A DNA stretch of 35,967 bases from Rhizophlyctis rosea (lineage: Eukaryota > Chytridiomycota > Chytridiomycetes > Rhizophlyctidales > Rhizophlyctidaceae), in the NCBI GenBank assembly GCA_027596075.1, contig JADGJC010000377.1, positions 1 through 35,967 of the forward strand. The letters are read 5' to 3'. Both the position numbers and the translations under genes were made by a program. Within the stretch, counting starts at the first letter, position 1. Each line of letters opens with the position of its first letter. Under the pieces are notes generated by a model. The model was not told the DNA's origin and made no database searches. It saw only the letters and a program-made list of their open reading frames with translations. Shown here in pieces: positions 20,704-31,849 of the stretch.

Positions 20704-22672
20704 CTACGCCTTCGCCCACCACTTGGGATTCTTCTCCCACTTTGCACCCAACAAACAAAGTGCGCCGACGCATAGCGCACAACCAGCAAAAGCAATGCTA
20801 GGGACGTATGTCGATTCACCGGTATGTTCGTAAATAGCAGATGTGATTGGACCAGAGAGGATCAGCGGCGGAGCGGTAGTGAGCATGACGAGGGAGAGAG
20901 CGTTCGGAAGGTCTTTGAGGCCTGGTGTTTTTCTTCAATCCGATGTTGGTGGAGTGAACGAGACGGATTGCGCATACTCACCAACAACTTCGGCGGTCAC
21001 CACCGCGGTCAAGGCCCAGAACGCACCCCCCGTGAGTCCGTACAAAACCACAAACCCCCAAAGCACGGCCTCGGATTTCGCCACTATCCATACTGCAAGG
21101 CAGGAAAGTCCAGATAGAAACACCACGAGGGCCTCGGTATTGATTCGTCCAACCTTGTCAGCCACCTGCCCGCACAGGATGCGACCCAATGCGTTGATGC
21201 CGGACATGATGGAGACTAGGAGTGCTCCTGTTTGTGGTGTAAGGGAGATTGATAGGGCGTATGCTAATGTGCGACATAGAAAGTAGGGGAAAAGTTAGAT
21301 CAGGAATGGTGGAGTCGCAAAGAATCATGAAAGACTTCCAGACGATGTTCTTTGTTCCGTTTCCGTCCGTGCGTTGAGATTCATTGCAACATGGTCCGTC
21401 ACGTACCGGGAACGTAAAAGAACGGCACGATATACCCAAAGAGATTCACAAAGGCAAATGCTAAGAGCCATCGGAACCCTTTACTCTGCAGGAGTCCCCA
21501 ATCCAGCGCCTTCACGGGTGTGCCCTTCAGGTTATGTCCCGGTGGAAGTCGAGTCATGAAGCTCGCAATCAAACACACTCCAAGAGCTATGAAGCCCATG
21601 ATGCGCAGACACCATGCCACTCCTAGTGTGTCGATCAGGTGTTGGCCTAGGACGGAGAAGCAGAGACCGCCTAATCCTGAACCCGACTAAAGCTGAAGTC
21701 AGAAGGTGCTTCTGAGGGCAAGTTCCAACGGCGTGTATATAGTTACCGACGCGATCCCGGTTGCCAAACCGCGTTTCGTAGTGAACCACATGGAGGGAAC
21801 ACCGACAGATACCATATACATGAAGGAGCCTCCAACGCCAAACATCACTGCCTGAGTCAAGTAGAGTTGCCAGAGCTGTGGTTGGGCGGAAGCGGGTTGT
21901 TTGGGTGTTGACTTTCAAGTGGCGGGAGGGCGATGATAGAACATACCAGAGTGCAAAAACTGGTTAAGATAAGACCCAACGACATCAATAGCGCGCCTAA
22001 AAGAAGGGGCGCCCGGAATCCCCAATGCGATTGGATGGTTGTTACGATAGGCCCACAGGCAAACATCAGTCCTGCAAGGAACGTCACGGAGGAAGTGGGA
22101 TCGCATTCGTTTACTAACGAAATAGACCAACCTGTGGAAACGCCACCCACCAATGATAATTGCACCCCTCCTGCCTCAAATTTGTTGGTTTTGATATATT
22201 CGTTTTGGTATATTCCCCATCTGGGTTCGCATGCAGGTGTGAGCAGCTCGTGCTTGACCCCAAAGCTATTGCACGATGATCACTCAACTCACATAGTGTT
22301 CATACCAAAGATGATGAAATTAAAGAGGAAGCTCGCTGCAACAGTCGCCCATCCATAACCGCCATCTGGAGCTTCCCAAGCCTGTACGCTTTTGGGCTTT
22401 GATGAAGCATTGGAGGTGATTGAGACAGTCGAGTGTCGGACGTTGGCGTCAGGGGCTACTTTGCCGGAGGTTGATATGGCGCATTCGGAAAATGCTGCAA
22501 TGGTTGAGCTTCTTGATAGCCTTGACTTTGTCGAATGGACTGATTGGCGATTGGTGTATGAGCGTTGGGATGGATCCGCAGAAGGACGGGACGTGATAGC
22601 TAGATTGGGTGTTTGCGGTATTCCTGGCGGGGTTTGGGGAGCTTGGTTGGAAAGACTTCTTCTGTTGCTCAT
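20704..22672 (-). CDS. MFS transporter, monocarboxylate-transporter-like (MCT/SLC16 type)
   Basis: Seven exons in transcript order, 22672-22293, 22220-22132, 22071-21947, 21875-21747, 21686-21407, 21263-20982 and 20921-20704, join in frame to 500 residues. A Ser-rich cytosolic N-terminus of about 100 residues leads into APDGGYGWATVAASFLFNF, the hallmark first-helix signature of monocarboxylate permeases. Further hydrophobic segments follow, including WFTTKRGLATGIASSGSGLG across helices 4-5, a central loop (LPPGHNLKG) and C-terminal helices. Twelve membrane spans are expected. Fungal relatives include Mch-type proteins, whose substrates are often unknown, so lactate or pyruvate transport should not be assumed. 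The ATG at 22672 is preferred; the frame is open further upstream but lacks conservation. It is convergent with the quinone oxidoreductase. Confidence 0.93.
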
Positions 22673-24005
22673 CGTAGCAGGGGATGGTGGAAGAACGATG
22701 GTTGGAAATTGTTTCGAATGCGTATGTCCGTCCGCCTGCTGTGCGGGGATGGAAGCTATGAATGAAGAATTTGTCAGCTTTGAACTGAAGTAAGTGACAG
22801 TGGTGTTCTTGTCGTGTGTGCGCGGGCAGCCTTTTGCAACTAAAAGTCGGGATGGGCTTGCATTCTCGCTGAAGCAGGTGACGGGCGTCGGAGCACTGCC
22901 CCATTCTGAACAATCGAACACTTGGCGTTGCATTTGCTCCATATGGAGGTTGCATGCGGCGTATGTAGGATGCATTGTTAGCTGATCTGATTCCACATGT
23001 TAACATGCCAGTCGAACTGGTGGTTGTGGGGATGGCCAGACACAGAAGCCAGCCACACCGGGCCTGAGAGTCAGTCAGACACCTGGCGGAATATTTTTCT
23101 TATTGTTTTCAAAACTCCTCATTGTCATCCCGCTTTCCAACTCCCGCTGTTTCCCTTGTTGCAACTTCAGTGGAAAATGCGTTCAGGTCCCGGAAGGATT
23201 TCTCGCTGGCTTTGGGCGGGGGAATGGCTATCCGGCTGGACATTCTCGCCGATTCGAAGTGGCAGGTGGCTCCAGGTTCCAGCCTTCAACCATTGCAGGC
23301 CTTGGGGCTGAGCCCTCAAGTGTTCTGGCCACTTGCACTCGTTGTGCATTGTGTGGCTCCGAAGTTTCGGCTCCGACGCGACACAACACTTGTTCAACAG
23401 ACTCACCACCTTTTAGCACACAGGGCGCGACGGACCAGCAGGGTCCTACGCCTCTAGTATCTACGCCCGCCCCCAGGAACTTCAGGACCACGCACCATGG
23501 TCCATCAGCACCCATTTCACCAATACTTGCACTCTTTCAGCGCTTACTGGCCTACCGCAGTCAGGAACTCATTCGGAACCACTTTGGTCACTTTAATGTG
23601 TGGCAGTGGCTGTGAGCCATCCGTCTTGCTGGCCGTCACCTCCTCCATCATCATATTCTCTGTGACCGATTGAGACATTTCAGCACAGCCGCAAAAGTGA
23701 CCAATCAAAACAATATGTTCTTGTTCTTCGAACTCTTTTCCTCCTTTCAACACCCGGAGCATATTTTCTTCACGTGGATCAAATTTGACATACACGGCAA
23801 ATAATGCACATGTGCTGTTAGGATCTGCGGTTAGTGTAGCTTCACTGGATGAGGTGTTTGCGATCGGTGTGAGGAACAGTCAAAGACGGTTCGTTGACTG
23901 TGAGCTCCTCCGCAGCTCTTCGTGTCTTCTGCCTTCGATTCTCGCGTGCGGCTTGCAATCAACATTGCATAGTATTTCCGGTTTGAAGAAGTCCTAGCCC
24001 AAGCA
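22673..24005. other. Divergent promoter region, no supported gene
   Basis: This lies between the divergently transcribed MFS carrier and multicopper oxidase. Frames such as 23103-23615 (+) and 23228-23515 (-) overlap one another and have no recognisable motifs. The two promoters presumably lie here. Confidence 0.55.
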
Positions 24006-24012
24006 TATAAAT
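24006..24012 (+). promoter_or_regulatory. TATA box of the multicopper oxidase gene
   Basis: TATAAAT occurs 53 bp upstream of the ATG at 24065, which fits a highly expressed secreted-enzyme gene with a short leader. Confidence 0.55.
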
Positions 24013-24064
24013 TTCGCAAACCAGTAATCCCGTCCATGTTCATATCACCTATCCTTTCACCAAG

Positions 24065-26381
24065 ATGAGAGTTGTCTTCCTCACATTTCTCATCAGCACT
24101 CTCTGCATCTTCTCGGCAGCTGGGTCCCGGCTTCCTGCTAAGAAAGCGCGATGGGAGTGGGATCTTTCGGGCGACGCAGATGGCGCCTGCGTCCGCAACG
24201 GATGGCTCAAGACGGTGACATGTAATTTCAATGTTAAGAATGTCACAATGAACCTCAACGGGCAACCAAGGACATACTTAGCGGTGAGGAAATTTTGTAC
24301 ATTAGTCAAGTTCTACCAATGCCGCTGTTCTGATTGTAAACTTTTTATAGGTGAACAACATGGTTCCTGGGTAAGCTGCATCAAAATGCATTCCAAAGTA
24401 CACCCGCAAAAGACATCCTAATGTTTTAGAACAGGCCAACGATTGAAGCCTACAAGGGCGATACCGTGATCGTCAACGTCGAAACCGATCCTCAAGTCTT
24501 TCAAGAGGTTATTCTGCACTGGCATGGCATTCATCAGCGCGGCACACCCACCATGGACGGTATGTACATCTCAGTCAAATAGAGCACCTAGAGACAATGG
24601 TTAATATCCTTCGTTCCGTTGCAGGCACGCCACTCCAGCAATGTGGTATCCAGCCGGGCGGCAACATGACTTACCGGTTCACTGCGGATCCGCCCGGCAC
24701 GCATTGGTGGCACGCTCATTACAAACTCCAGCTTTTGGACGGAGTGCTCGGTCCATTCATCGTTCATGACAATAAAGATCCCTACCGTGGCAAATATGAT
24801 GAAGAGAGGCTGTTATTCATGGGAGAATGGGCCAATGAGACCGCTGAAGTAAGTGTTATGGAAACAGATATGATAAAACAGCTCCAAAAGGATCCTCTAA
24901 CCGATCTGTCCAGTCCCAATGGCACAACTGGAAAGAGTTCGAATCCGCATATTACTACAAACGCAACCCCCAGTACAACCCGATTTGGGATAGCCATGAC
25001 GGCGGCTGGTTCATTGGCAACACATTCTACAACTGGACCTATGGCGAGGACGGAGCCCTCATCGGCGTCATCCCTTTCGTTGGTGGTTTGATCAACGGAA
25101 AGACGTACAACAATACCAACGACCCGGCTATCGTCTCCATTGAGCAAGGCAAAACGTACAGGTTCAGATTGATTGGGTTCAATCCGTTCTATCCGCTCGA
25201 GGTAAATACCTTCGTATCGCTTGTTACCTTGAAGTGATACTGATGAGTATGTAACAGTTCTCCATCGACAATCATACATTCGACGTCATCGCAGCAGATG
25301 GTCAATACTTGAAGAAAGATGGTCCTTTTGACTACCTTATGATACACGGCGGCGAACGCTTTGACGTCCTCCTCAAAGCGAACAAGCCAGTCGGCAATTA
25401 CTGGATCCGGTACCGCACTAATGAGGTCAACAAACCCAACAACATGGTCCTGGCAATCTTGCGGTTTGTGCACTTGCCGTTGCCCCTTGTTGCAGCAAAT
25501 GCTGAAATATCCTCACCCACCTTCGTTCTCACTTTGCAGGGTCACAAAGGCATCTCAATCACTTCCCACAACTCTGCCCGCCAACAACTTCCGCGGCAAC
25601 ACAACCTTAACCCGTCGTGCAAACTGCCTGCACGACGTATCCGCCAACTGCGTCCCCATCTCCGCATTCAAGTCTCTGCAACCAAAGCGAGTACCCAACG
25701 CAACGCAAGAAATCCTCCTCAACCTCCGCTTCCTCCGCGGTCCACTTATTAACACCATACGCAACCAAGAACCCAAATTCCCTCCGTTGTATGCAGCGAA
25801 CAACTTCACCGTGTTGCCCGGTGTGATACCATGTAACGGAACCTGTACAGAGACGTATGGGTGTAATTGCACTAACATTGAGGAAGTCAAGTACGGGGAG
25901 CAGATCAGGTTGTTCATCGAGAATCCTTGGTATAAGGTGAGACGCATTGAATGAGTGACGGTTCCAAATACTTGTACTTGGGAATCTGACCTGACGCCTT
26001 CCTCCAAAGCTCTCCGCCGTCCACCCAATTCACGTCCACGGACACAGCTTCTCCATCCTCGCCCAAGGCTGGTCCTCCAACTACACCTCCCTTCTCAACT
26101 CCACTCCCTCCATCGACCCTTACAACCCACCAAACATCAACGTCGCTACCGCTCCGCTCAAGGACACCGTGATCGTCCCAGCCGGGGGATGGACATTGAT
26201 CCAATTCACGGCTGACAACCCGGGCGCATGGATGGTTCATTGTCATATGGAACATCACCTTAACGATGGCATGGGACTGTTTTTGGATGAGGGGAGGGAT
26301 GTGGCGACGTTTGGTAGTGTTATGCCGCAGGGGTTCCCGGCTTGTATTGCGCCGCATGAGAACGGGACTTATTGGAGTTAG
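24065..26381 (+). CDS. Secreted laccase-like multicopper oxidase (AA1-type)
   Basis: Eight exons, 24065-24283, 24351-24370, 24435-24559, 24625-24848, 24914-25201, 25258-25463, 25540-25936 and 26010-26381, give 616 residues. The first ~20 residues form a signal peptide. All four copper-binding blocks are intact: HWHG (from 108), HWWHAH (148-153), HPIHVHGH (498-505) and HCHMEHHLNDGM (570-581). Cys571, His576 and Met581 are the expected type-1 copper ligands, with Met axial. The enzyme should oxidise phenolic or similar substrates and reduce oxygen to water outside the cell. There is no C-terminal membrane helix, arguing against an Fet3-type ferroxidase. Many Asn-X-Ser/Thr sites suggest glycosylation. 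Exon 2 is only 20 nt. The LPMO gene follows on the same strand 1.16 kb downstream. Confidence 0.94.
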
Positions 26382-27437
26382 AATGGAATATGATTTGGAT
26401 GGGTTGATAGGTGGGGTCGACGGCGTCTCGTGTTTCCATAGTTATTGACTGGCTTCATTAGCTAGACTATATAGAATTTGGGGGCTTTGGCCTTGAACTG
26501 TTGGATCATTTATTGCACCAGGAATATTTCAGCCTTTTTGATTGGGCAGGAATTGTCAAGTACAAATTTTGAAGTCTGGGGTTGTTGATCCCGAAGTGCC
26601 AATTGCAACCTATTGCACTTTTGGAGTCTTGGGCAGGCGCCCGAAGTGGACGATTTCACAGCCTGACCCCGGTGAAATACGTTGTGGGAGTGAGGGATCG
26701 TTTTCCGCAGTATTCGGGCGGGACGGAAGCAATTTCCGGCTGGAAAACAGCGCAACAGCATGGGGAAGTTTTTGCAAAAACTTTGCTTGTGGGAGTAATC
26801 TCGTAATGGCTCCAGTCCCACCTTGTTTGATGAAAGACCTTGGGAAGGCGTTGTTCAAGGCTTACAAAGCTTACAAGAGGCAAAGTGTGAATGAAGTGGA
26901 TGCCTCGGCCAGATGGATCATCCCCTTATGCACATGACCATTCTGTTGAAAACCATGGAAGGCGTTGCCCGTCTTAGCCAAAATTTGCGCTTTATAAATG
27001 CGCTGTTAGTGCTGTTCGCGCAGCAAGGAAGTGTAATCCCCCACCCTTCACTCCATCATCCGCGACCGTCAGCACGCAACCAGACGAGACCAGTCGAGAG
27101 CCACATCAAAAACGCGTCAAATCCTCCTCAGGGTCCAAGGGGGTGTGCCAAGGTGCTTCCGTTTTTTGTGTGCCACATCAAGAATGGGTGCTCATGGCTG
27201 TGGTATGGGCGAGAACAAGGAACACTCTCCACTTTCTTCCTTCATCGTTTCTAGTAATGCACACTCCAAATGTTGTCTGCTTCTATTTTTTGACAGGCGT
27301 AGCCACACCCCTCCGATTAAGAGAACTTGTTGTCGAGCTGCGCATTACGGCGCTTGAACCGACGCACCGTGTCATGCGACTTATGAGTGGGAAACATATG
27401 TCACCGGTAAAACATGTTGTGCGAGAAAAAATTCAAA
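26382..27437. other. Intergenic region, no supported gene
   Basis: It separates the multicopper oxidase and LPMO genes and holds the 3' UTR of the first and the promoter of the second. The frame at 26542-26937 has no recognisable domain and no splice support. Confidence 0.6.
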
Positions 27438-27444
27438 TATAAGG
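27438..27444 (+). promoter_or_regulatory. TATA-like box of the LPMO gene
   Basis: TATAAGG lies about 100 bp upstream of the LPMO ATG at 27539, within an A/T-rich stretch and followed by a C/A-rich leader. Confidence 0.5.
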
Positions 27445-27538
27445 AACACCCACACCAACCCAACACCCGCTCATCTCCAGCCCCAAAGTCCCTAACAGCC
27501 AAGTTACCAAAACCTTCTCCACAAACGATCAAGCAAAC

Positions 27539-28381
27539 ATGCACATCTCCGCCCTTTCCACCCTCCTGGTAGCCGCCACGCTTTTCGGCCAGTCTCAAGC
27601 CCACTATCGTTTCTACCAACTGATCGCCAACGGCCAAACGTACCCGCAATGGCAATACATCCGCCAGTATGACAACATCAACTCTCGTTCGCCCATCACC
27701 AGCGTCACCTCCAACGACATCCGCTGCAACCTGAACGGTGCCAGCAAGGGCTCCGGCGTGGGAGTTGTCAGTGTTGCTCCCGGTTCGACTGTTGGGTTCG
27801 TCGCGGATGGAGCGGTGTACCATCCTGGTCCGTACTCTGCTTGGTTGGGCAAAGCGCCTGGTGACGTGACGCAATGGGATGGAAGTGGTGCGAACTGGTT
27901 CAAAATTTGGGAGGTTTGTAATCCACTTCGAAATGGGAAGTCAGATGAATCAGTTGCCTGACCTCTTGTACCTGAGTAGAAGGCCCAAACCGGCGTCACC
28001 TCCTCCGGCCTCCAATGGGACACCACCTCCAGCCAAGTCACATTCAAGATTCCCTCTGCTACTCCTCCGGGCCAATACCTCCTCCGCATCGAGCAGATTG
28101 GCCTCCACAGCGCCGGGTCCGCGGGCGGTGCTCAATTCTACATCTCATGCGCCCACATTCAAGTCACCGGCAGCGGCAGCGGCAACCCGTCCAAGGTCTC
28201 TTTGCCTGGGGCCTACAAGGCTACTGACCCCGGATTGTTGATCAACTTGTATTACCCTGTCGTGAGTATTGATTGAATGACTGTACAAGCTTTTCCGGAA
28301 TATTGTCTGATGGGAGGGCCCAATCTCACCTCACAGCCCACCTCCTACACTCCTGCCGGTCCTGCTCCGTGGAGCGGTTAG
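27539..28381 (+). CDS. AA9 lytic polysaccharide monooxygenase
   Basis: Exons 27539-27913, 27980-28261 and 28337-28381 encode 233 residues, typical for a single-domain AA9 enzyme. A 21-residue signal peptide ends in SQA, placing His22 as the mature N-terminal residue, the first ligand of the copper histidine brace. His95 in the VYHPGPYSAWLGKAP block is the second brace ligand. The axial-side Gln177-Phe-Tyr179 (GGAQFYISC), the second-sphere His168 (RIEQIGLHSAG) and the Cys63-Cys182 disulfide pair are all present. The enzyme should cleave crystalline cellulose or related glucans oxidatively outside the cell; regioselectivity cannot be read by eye. There is no carbohydrate-binding module; the C-terminus is a short Pro-rich tail from a 45-nt exon. 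A co-oriented laccase-like gene lies upstream, suggesting a shared role in plant biomass breakdown. Confidence 0.96.
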
Positions 28382-28857
28382 AGAAAATGTTTAGCGTAGG
28401 GCGGAGGTTGAAGCTTCGTGAGCTGGTCCTTGCGAAACTATCACCAAATATCTTTAAACTTGTTCATTCAGCCTGCGCGATGTGCCAGTACTGATATAAT
28501 GGGAGTCGTCGCCGTGGGCAGCGTGATCTCAATGATCAGGCTCTGGGCTGTAAATGTGACACGTACATGCATTGGTTGTGGAGTATGGAATAGCTCCTCA
28601 AGGGAGCGACACTGTTCAATGCACGAATGTGCCATTCAAGGATGTGAGCAGATATCGCAAGACCTTCTAATAACACATTCGCTACCGATCTACCAACTTT
28701 GGAGGTTACTGACAATGCAACCGACGTTTTTCGATATTTGCATTCAAAAATACTTGATTAGAGTAGTAAGGGTCATGCATGCTCCGAGAAAAGACCAGAC
28801 ACATATGTATTGTACAGATAAACTACAGTACACCACATGGACAGTCTCCAACGTCTA
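28382..28857. other. Intergenic region, no supported gene
   Basis: Contains the LPMO 3' UTR. The plus-strand frame at 28418-29053 has no ATG-supported domain and overlaps the better minus-strand exon candidate. Confidence 0.5.
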
Positions 28858-29067
28858 TCATAACTTTCGCAATTCAACACTCAGAAAAAACGGTCGATGC
28901 CCCTCCGCCTCATTTGCTGGCAACCCCTGGTCCTCCTTCATTCCGTCCCAAATCTCCCTGAACGCAACCAACGTGGATTCAGCATCCCTAAACAGCTTCA
29001 AATACGTCTCCACCCTTCTAAACTCCGGCTCAGCCACAAACCGACAGATTTGACACGTTCCAGCTGG
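28858..29067 (-). CDS. Orphan terminal exon of an unknown protein (partial)
   Basis: A minus-strand frame preceded by an acceptor-like TTACAG encodes about 69 residues: an N-terminal CQIC pair, then a charged amphipathic stretch (EFRRVETYLKLFRDAESTLV, AFREIWDGM), ending SVELRKL and a TGA. Its composition is that of a real helical protein, but no ATG exists in the frame and no upstream exon was found before the transposase region begins about 115 bp away. It may be the surviving 3' exon of a gene cut by the Tc1/mariner insertion, or a chance frame. I do not recognise the family. Confidence 0.3.
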   Translation of the reverse strand, partial: PAGTCQICRFVAEPEFRRVETYLKLFRDAESTLVAFREIWDGMKEDQGLPANEAEGHRPFFLSVELRKL

Positions 29068-29181
29068 CTGTAATGCACCCCTCAACTTGCAGGGTGACGT
29101 ACAAAAATCTCTACATCATAACAAATTCTCAAACTTGAGTATGATGGTCGCCATATGTAAAGCTGTGATATATTAAAGTTA

Positions 29182-30414
29182 CAGAATTTTTGGTTCACTC
29201 TAGCCTAATAACTAGTCTGCCAGCCCCGTTGCTTAATGAGCTCCTCAACACGCTGCGGCATGCTCTCCACCAACCTCCTTATCATCCCATCATCCAGAGC
29301 ATCCCACTCCCTCCTAATGGCCTCTTTGAGTTCCTTGAGCAAGCGCAGGTTGTATTGGGTGCAAAGGCGGTACTTGATAATAGCCCAGATGTGTTCGATA
29401 GGGTTCATGTCGGGGGAAACACCGGGATGGTCCGTGGTGATGATGCCGTGTGCTTCTTTCCACCAGTTGAAGTACTGGCTTTTGTGGGGTTTGGCATGAT
29501 CCTGCTGGAGAAGGATACGACCGGAAAGATGCTGTGCTGATTCCCGAACATACCAATCATGCGCGTCCGCCAAAACATTTACATACACATCACTATCCAT
29601 ATTGACCCCATCCTCTATGAAAATCAAAACTCCCTTACCCCTGGCTGTAATGCACGCCCATACCATAACCGCATCCGAACCCTGTTGTTGTCGCAGAAAG
29701 TTGTGGGGGAGTAATTCCTCACCGGGCGACCTGAACACCTTTACTCGGCCGTCATTGCCCCACAACTTGAAACGGCACTCATTAGAGAATGCCACACGGC
29801 CCCAATCATCCACCGTCCAGCTACGGCAGGATTCAGCCCATGCAAGACGGTTCTTTGCATGGTCTTTGTTGAGCAGAGGAGCAATGGTGGGTGCGTAGGA
29901 GTGGACGTTCATCTCGTTTAGGTAGGAGGTAAAGGTGTTGCGGGAGAGATGGATATCGTGGTCGGACTCCAGAAGTTTGATGACAGATTTCGCTCCCTTA
30001 CGGTTGTTGTCAGGAGCTTTGGCGGTACGTGCAATGAGCCGCTTAGTGCGATCAGAGTATTTTGGAGGTGGAGGTGTAGGAGCAGGGGGATGAGGAGTGC
30101 CGGTGGTCTTGAAGCGTTGAATGATGTCGTGAACTGTGGTGCGAGGAATGTTCTCGGCGTTGGGGATTTGTGTTGGAGTAAATTTATGATGGTGCAAAGT
30201 TGCAATAGCTTCCCTTCGAGCAGGAGTGAGTCTGGTATGGTTGCGAGTGTTGTTATGTTCAGTCAATGGCATGGTGACTGTTTATTTACTGACAAAGATG
30301 AAGCAGTTTTTTTATGTGCCAGAACGGGGTTGGAAATTTACAGGTAAATGATGTCTGCAACGCGTTGCCAACCAGCCACATTGACGCTTTTCGTCATTTT
30401 GACCGCAAAAAATC
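29182..30414 (-). mobile_element. Putative Tc1/mariner element (approximate ends)
   Basis: The transposase frame at 29205-30272 is flanked by weakly matching inverted ends: TA-CAGAATTTTTGG on the left, and on the right, read inward, TA-GATTTTTTGCGG. The implied element is about 1.23 kb with TA target duplications, as expected for Tc1/mariner. The termini match imperfectly, so the exact borders are tentative. Confidence 0.4.
29205..30272 (-). CDS. Tc1/mariner DD34E transposase with first catalytic Asp replaced
   Basis: One uninterrupted 355-codon frame with an ATG start. Residues about 13-55 form the paired helix-turn-helix DNA-binding region (TPARREAIATL; TTVHDIIQRF). The catalytic core follows the Tc1 pattern: the position normally read as SDE is SNE here (Asn164), while QQDHAKPH (Asp258) and SPDMNPIEHIW (Glu293) are intact. 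The Asp258-Glu293 spacing of 34 residues marks DD34E. Cut-and-paste transposition needs all three acidic residues to hold the metal ions, so the Asn164 change (codon AAT at 29783-29781) should abolish catalysis although the frame is still open. It is intronless, unlike the host genes around it. Confidence 0.93.
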   Translation of the reverse strand: MPLTEHNNTRNHTRLTPARREAIATLHHHKFTPTQIPNAENIPRTTVHDIIQRFKTTGTPHPPAPTPPPPKYSDRTKRLIARTAKAPDNNRKGAKSVIKLLESDHDIHLSRNTFTSYLNEMNVHSYAPTIAPLLNKDHAKNRLAWAESCRSWTVDDWGRVAFSNECRFKLWGNDGRVKVFRSPGEELLPHNFLRQQQGSDAVMVWACITARGKGVLIFIEDGVNMDSDVYVNVLADAHDWYVRESAQHLSGRILLQQDHAKPHKSQYFNWWKEAHGIITTDHPGVSPDMNPIEHIWAIIKYRLCTQYNLRLLKELKEAIRREWDALDDGMIRRLVESMPQRVEELIKQRGWQTSY

Positions 30415-31849
30415 TAATGTCTGGTGGAGAAAGAGAGTGGAACCTCCGCTTTGTTATTCCTTAAGAGCGCCACACCCAGTGAGATGTAGGTTTTTTTCAA
30501 CACACGTCTCGTTCTAATTGAATTTTGCTATTAGTTCTACCAGCGGGACGCGTTGTGTCGGTTTGTGGCTGGGCAGGAGTTTATGATACTTCCCCACGCC
30601 TTTTGCTGACCAATCTGAGATACGGACTCCTTTCTGAATATAGTTGTTGAGGGCCCAATGGACGGTACTGGGGTGACATCACAAAACTAATGTACCGCCG
30701 GAAAGATTGTAACTCCATTGCGGAGAAGTCGCTTCTGACGGGACCACCAGTTTCGACCTTTCGCACACGATGACCTGGTCAACATCTCGGTGCAGAAACA
30801 GAATTCAAGTTTGCGGATTGCTGACGGGCAGCTTCTCCCAAATAAGACCACAGCGGTCCTCAAACCTGGATTGCAGTTGCCGGGCGAAAATGACTATAAA
30901 CACAAAGTGAATCAAAACTTTCCTCTTTTGGTGAATTTTACTTGAAATGGTAGTGCCCGTCGACCAGCAGCAGCAAAAAGCACCTGCTGAGGTGCTTTGT
31001 GCGGGATGCCGGATGCCGGACGCGCGTCAAGCAACCAATGAAAAGTGTCCGGCAACCTGCAACAGCGACTTGCTGGACCAGGTTTGATGGCCCCTATAAA
31101 TGCATCGAATGTACTGGCAATCAGGGCAGTAGACGAAACTGCGCGGGGTTAAAAACAGTTGTCTAGACGTGAAAGGATTTCAGGTAAACGTAATGGAAAT
31201 TCCAAGTGGACGAGGGCGACGGTTGTGCCTGCGATGACATAAATTGCCACGGGAAGAGTGGGGCATTTCTCCGCATACATACGTGGGCAAAGAGCATGAA
31301 AACACACTTTATGCACTCGTCACCAACTTGACCAAGACAGCTGACCCATGCTGCAGGTGCGATACTAGCAAGCAAATATACGTGATGTGTAGTTGATTAA
31401 CTGGAAATTTATGTTTACATCAGGTCCATTGCAACCAATCGATTAAGGTATCCGTTTGCCCTCGCAATCGGACCGAGGAAGCTGAATGGAGCGAGCGTGG
31501 TGTCAGTGATGCGGCCGGTCTCTGCAATTCATCCATGAAAGTGTCTGTGTGTATGCAAAAGCTGACGATTTCAAACATCGGGCAGGTTAGATTTTCGGGT
31601 GAAGTTACCTGATATAAAGTGAGGGGTTGTGCTGAATGACCGTCCTGAGAGCCAGATCAACCGACTTTCCAAATCGGAAGCTGGAAGATACCACAAGTTA
31701 CCTTCAGTTCCCCCTGCCATCTCAAGCAACTGTCAACCGCCGACATCCTAAAGAAAGGTGTGCCAACAGACCCGGCTGCAGACCATATCAACCCTGCAAC
31801 CAGCGACGATGGAAAGCGGTGCCTTCGCCTGACGTGATCCTCTTGATCC
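30415..31849. other. Repeat-flank intergenic region, no supported gene
   Basis: Only short, unconvincing frames. It contains the perfect hairpin at 30977-30998 and, just after it, a short GGATGCC duplication. Confidence 0.5.
30977..30998. repeat. Perfect 9-bp inverted repeat with GCTG loop
   Basis: AAAGCACCT is followed by GCTG and AGGTGCTTT, giving a perfect nine-base-pair stem with a four-base loop. The T-run after the stem resembles a factor-independent terminator, but those are not expected in fungal nuclear genes. Function unknown. Confidence 0.6.

Noticed and set aside
23103..23615. 170-codon plus-strand frame between the MFS and oxidase genes
   Set aside because: No recognisable motif, overlapped by equally long frames on both strands, and located where two promoters are expected.
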